From Epiperipatus broadwayi (lineage: Eukaryota; Onychophora; Udeonychophora; Euonychophora; Peripatidae): DNA of 64,000 bases. Positions 60,549 through 64,000 of the stretch are shown piece by piece. Below the pieces are notes generated by a model. That model was not told where the DNA came from. It was given only the letters and a program-made list of their open reading frames with translations, and ran no database searches. How positions within the stretch are numbered: position 1 is the first letter of the stretch; each line of letters starts with the position of its first letter. The DNA is taken from assembly GCA_028023455.1 (NCBI GenBank), contig JAQFVV010000021.1, positions 5,668,853 through 5,732,852 on the forward strand, read 5' to 3'. The position numbers and the translations under genes were made by a program.

Positions 60549-60706
60549 TCTGAAATACAGGCCTATTATATACCTGAATCAATATATATAGTATATGAGC
60601 ACAGACTTTCACACGACCCATCACTCGACCACTCTTTCTCATGTCATGAGATAAAATGGTGAGTGGTGGGTCATGTGAAAGTCTGTGCTCATATACCCTA
60701 TATATA
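60549..60706. repeat. Inverted dispersed repeat (relative at 35.3 kb)
   Basis: Arms 60583-60625 and 60662-60706: TATGAGCACAGACTTTCACA with TGTGAAAGTCTGTGCTCATA. The left flank CTGAAATACAGGCCT is the reverse complement of the 15-mer at 35371. The 35.3-kb copy is a single arm in direct orientation. Confidence 0.75.
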
Positions 60707-60709
60707 AAT

Positions 60710-62515
60710 AAAATATATAAATATTTTCAACTGAAAAAATTAACAAGGGTTTATATTTAGAATTAAAAAGAAATTTTAAATTGTAAATATATAAATTTCG
60801 GCACTTTTTAAAAGAAGACTTCTATCTATTCCAAAGCTTTAATTTGACACGTCCTTGCATGTTGTGTTTTGTTCATTAGCTTCACATGTGCCGAATTTTT
60901 TTTCTTACCATTTTGTCAGTCTGCATAATAAAACTCATTATTGAATGAGAGGGGCTACTAATTATTAAATGGGGAGAAAAATCTGGATTATTAACTCTTC
61001 AATAAGGTTTAGTTTTGACAAGTGTAATTTATCATTCCAAATCATATTAAAAAAATTCTTATATTGAATCTGTTTCACTGTAATATATTTATTTTTAATC
61101 TCTCTGATTGTCAACTCTTCAAATTTTACGAGGAGTTTTACATCTCCCTTCACGCTGGATAATTTCGATTGCCAATAAATACCTCTTTTAACAAAATTAT
61201 TGCATAAACAAATAATGATATGTTATTAGGTTTTATTTTTTAAATTGACTTGTTTTCTGGGATTTATCAAATTTATGATTTTGAAATTTAAAGGTTAATT
61301 TTTTATACTTTTATTAAATTTTGAAAAACTTCAGATATGAAAGTTAAAAAATTGATTTCTACATTTTGTTTATTGGGAAAGAAAAATATCGAAAAGTAAT
61401 TTGAGTGACACAAAACCTTTTTTTTTTTTTTTTTTCAAATTAAAACCAGCGGACATATGGGTCTATACATATACTGTATATGTAAACAAAGTTGGAAGAT
61501 ATAAATAAGTTCTATTCATACTGCATAAATCATTCTTTATTCAGTCACCATACTATGTAACAAACTGACCAATCGTTCTACAATATATACATCAGTTGCC
61601 TAAAATATCACCAATCGTCCTCTCAAATATAGGTTTTAATATCCAACTGATATTAAAACTAGGATAATCGCTACCCCAGTTTTCAATACTGTATATAGTC
61701 ACATATTTCCAAGTTTATTTTTACATTATTAAATCCAAGATATATGTTTACATCCTTTATTCATAGAAATTTTTCTTTTACTATAGCATATATTCACAAG
61801 AGCAGGATCACACAATCTTGATGCTACTATTATTTATTTTTATATAACATTAAGCTAATAGTCCAGAACTAAATTAAAAAAACGATTTAAATATGCTGAC
61901 TAGATTATTAAGTGATGTTTTGTTCTTCACCCAAGAAGGCCAATATTTAGAAACAAGTTTGGCAATGTGAATAATTTTAATATACATCAATCAGCATAAT
62001 TTATTTATCTTGCAGTCAGTTGTTCAGGAGGTCAAGTGATGTTTGAAGGCTGACAGTTTAAGAGTCTAAACTTTTTTCTTTAAAAAATTTGTCAACAGCG
62101 TTTTTCCATTTACATTATTTCTATTCTTGTAGTCTTTTTCATTCATCAGTATATTTTTTTAAGCTGGTTTACAGTTTCATACAATGATTTTTATTTTTCC
62201 TATAGATTGAAGCATTGTAAGGAAACTTTCTTCACAGTTGACATTAGATCTACCAAAATGAAATCATCTATGTAAATCTAAATGTTTCTAATAATGTATC
62301 TTTTATTATGGTTCTATGTTTGAACTAAAAACTCTTGCTTGTGAGACCGTTGTGCATACCATGAGTCATAAGAATTGAACTAATATTTTTTTTTGCTCTA
62401 TACTAATTTAATCTTATCCCATAAAAATGAACAATTGTATACATAGTTTCTTGGGAGGTCATGTAATGTTAGAGCACTCATGGTAGATTGAATGCAATAC
62501 ATCTTTTAATAATAA
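60710..62515. other. AT-rich non-coding stretch
   Basis: A T-run at about 61419-61435. No gene or RNA recognised. Confidence 0.5.
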
Positions 62516-62519
62516 CCAA

Positions 62520-62645
62520 CTACAGTACATCACATCACAACGCAGCGCAACATTTCAATTAAATTAAGTTTTTTTACTTTACATGGCTAGAATCAATCCA
62601 GGGACTTTTAGCTGTTGGATTCTCACCATTCTACCATTCTTCTAA
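62520..62645 (-). repeat. tRNA-like fragment near a LINE-type 3' phrase
   Basis: ACAGTACATCACATCAC at about 62523 repeats the presumed CR1 3' end at 28.56 kb. Immediately right, the minus strand reads GAATGGTAGAATGGTGAGAA then CTGGATTGATTCTAGCC, which could be polymerase III A and B boxes. Confidence 0.35.
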
Positions 62646-63619
62646 AATAACCAAAGATCTTGATATACAGATAATTTTTCAAAGCTATATTATTGATCAG
62701 TTGATCAGCAAATGGGTATTTAATTATTCTTAGCTAAAAAGTAAAACAAATTTAAGAAAAAATGTTTAAATCTTAATCAACTAACAATTGGAAAATGTGG
62801 TAGTGCCTTGTTTTTATTTTGTTGTGTAAGGAGCTTCTGTGTCTTTTGCACTAATTTAAAAGATAGTTACATCTATCTTTTATTATATATCATAGTGATG
62901 AAGATTCCAAATATAGTTGCAACGTGTGCCCATTGTTATCAGGCTTATTTTATTGGTTTTGTTATTTATTTCCAAGTCTTAGTACAGTTAATTAAACTTT
63001 CTTTGCGTTTCTATAAACCATAACAAGGATATATATATATATAATAGAATACTCATTAAAACAGAATTTCAGACAAAATTGATGTTTTGTTTTTTAAAAA
63101 AAAATATTTGTGAAATAAAGAGGATTTAAAAAAATATGTATGCAGTTAAAATCATAGAAGTTTACACACATGAATGTGTTTATTATGCATAGTTTTATTT
63201 ATTTAAAGTTGTAAACTATTTACAAAAATGTACACCATTGAGTCAATTCTTGAATTAGTTAATACCTAAAATATGAATCGCTCCAAAAAACAACGACAAC
63301 AAAACAAACAAAAATAGCCATGATTACAAAAAATGCCCATTGGACTGACAAGCTGGAGTGCTATGATTATGACCCCCCCCCCCGTTGAAAGCAATGCTCA
63401 GCAAATTATTTATTTGTCTAACAGAATGTAATCTTTTTTTGTATTAGCATATTAATGTTATTCATAGAATTAAATAAAATAAACCATTGAGGTATGTAAA
63501 AAAATGAATAAAAATCAAAATATTACAAACAAAAATGAGAAACTCTTTACATTTAGTAGTAATATTGAAGAAACAAGGATTCAGAGAATTAAAGAGTTAG
63601 TAACTAGCAGTTAATACAT
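62646..63619. other. AT-rich non-coding stretch
   Basis: A ten-base C-run near 63373. No gene recognised. Confidence 0.5.
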
Positions 63620-63711
63620 CAGTAATGAGTAGGACAATATTAAACTAGCAGAAAGAAAAATCAAACAGTAATGAGTAGGACAATATTAAACTAGCAGAAA
63701 GAAAAATCAAA
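63620..63711. repeat. Perfect 46-bp tandem duplication
   Basis: CAGTAATGAGTAGGACAATA opens both copies (63620 and 63666), and the two are identical, so it is recent. Confidence 0.9.
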
Positions 63712-64000
63712 TTGCAAAAGATCTGGCTTATATGATTAAAATATCCGGTATAATTCTGAACAGCACTGAAACATATGTACTCCCTAAATGTTTTAAAAAT
63801 ACAGGTATAATGTACACACGATATCTCAACATCATTTGTAGTCCAGAACTCCAAATTACCCACATCAAACATGAGCTCACAGAGAAATCTGGAGTAACAT
63901 GGACTTTAGAACACAAAGACTCTCAAAAAGAAATAAAATATATCGATGTATGCATCCAAAAGAAGAGTGCCCACTAAAAGTTACATACGTTCTGATTCCA
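63712..64000. other. Right edge, small unassigned open frames
   Basis: A plus frame of 81 codons (63732-63977) ends in a polar stretch (HKDSQKEIKYIDVCIQKKSAH) and overlaps minus frames. Composition is a little less AT-rich than the flank. I recognise no family, and it may be nothing. Confidence 0.3.

Noticed and set aside
63732-63977. 81-codon ORF at the right edge as a gene
   Set aside because: Overlaps minus-strand frames, runs close to the window end, and shows no recognised motif.

Overview
This window looks like non-coding, repeat-rich nuclear DNA from an AT-rich invertebrate animal (GC judged by eye to be under 30%). The animal affiliation rests on the repeats: an RTE-type LINE with a GAT-rich 3' end, a CR1/L2-type LINE whose ORF1 has a PHD finger and an SGNH esterase, and hammerhead-ribozyme-bearing repeats of the kind known from Penelope-like elements and retrozymes. 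The phylum cannot be fixed from the sequence. I found no host protein-coding gene that I recognise; short ORFs outside the LINEs look like chance openings in AT-rich DNA. Two GC-richer islands (16.9-17.7 kb and 53.2-53.5 kb) are the only places where I would suspect host exons or an unrecognised old insertion.

Layout. 1-14 kb is AT-rich spacer with a 116-bp tandem repeat (3.94-4.27 kb), a tRNA-like sequence (10.1 kb) and a compact, well-formed hammerhead motif (3.0 kb). 14.8-15.1 kb and 32.27-32.46 kb hold 3' stubs of an RTE LINE. 24.0-28.6 kb is a decayed two-ORF CR1/L2-type LINE. 29-37 kb is a mosaic of foldback elements, including a second hammerhead family at 32.9 kb. 42.2-43.1 kb and 48.6-51.4 kb hold inverted and tandem copies of one hammerhead-bearing repeat (family 1, period about 458 bp), each bounded by a candidate target-site duplication. 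45.2-48.5 kb is an essentially full-length RTE LINE with 12-bp target-site duplications. 56.06-58.95 kb is a second, opposite-strand RTE copy. The last 5 kb is AT-rich with small duplications.

How the parts relate. The RTE copies could have supplied retrotransposition machinery in the past, but every copy here is broken. The hammerhead repeats have no ORF of their own, so they would depend on enzymes supplied in trans. Head-to-tail monomers, one ribozyme fold per monomer, dispersed decayed relatives and target duplications together fit a retrozyme-like or Penelope-derived non-autonomous retroelement. At least three hammerhead-like families (1 at 3.0, 42-43 and 48.6-51.4 kb; 2 at 32.9 kb; 3 at 13.9, 37.0, 52.4 and 54.4 kb) occur in 64 kb, and this is the most interesting content of the window.
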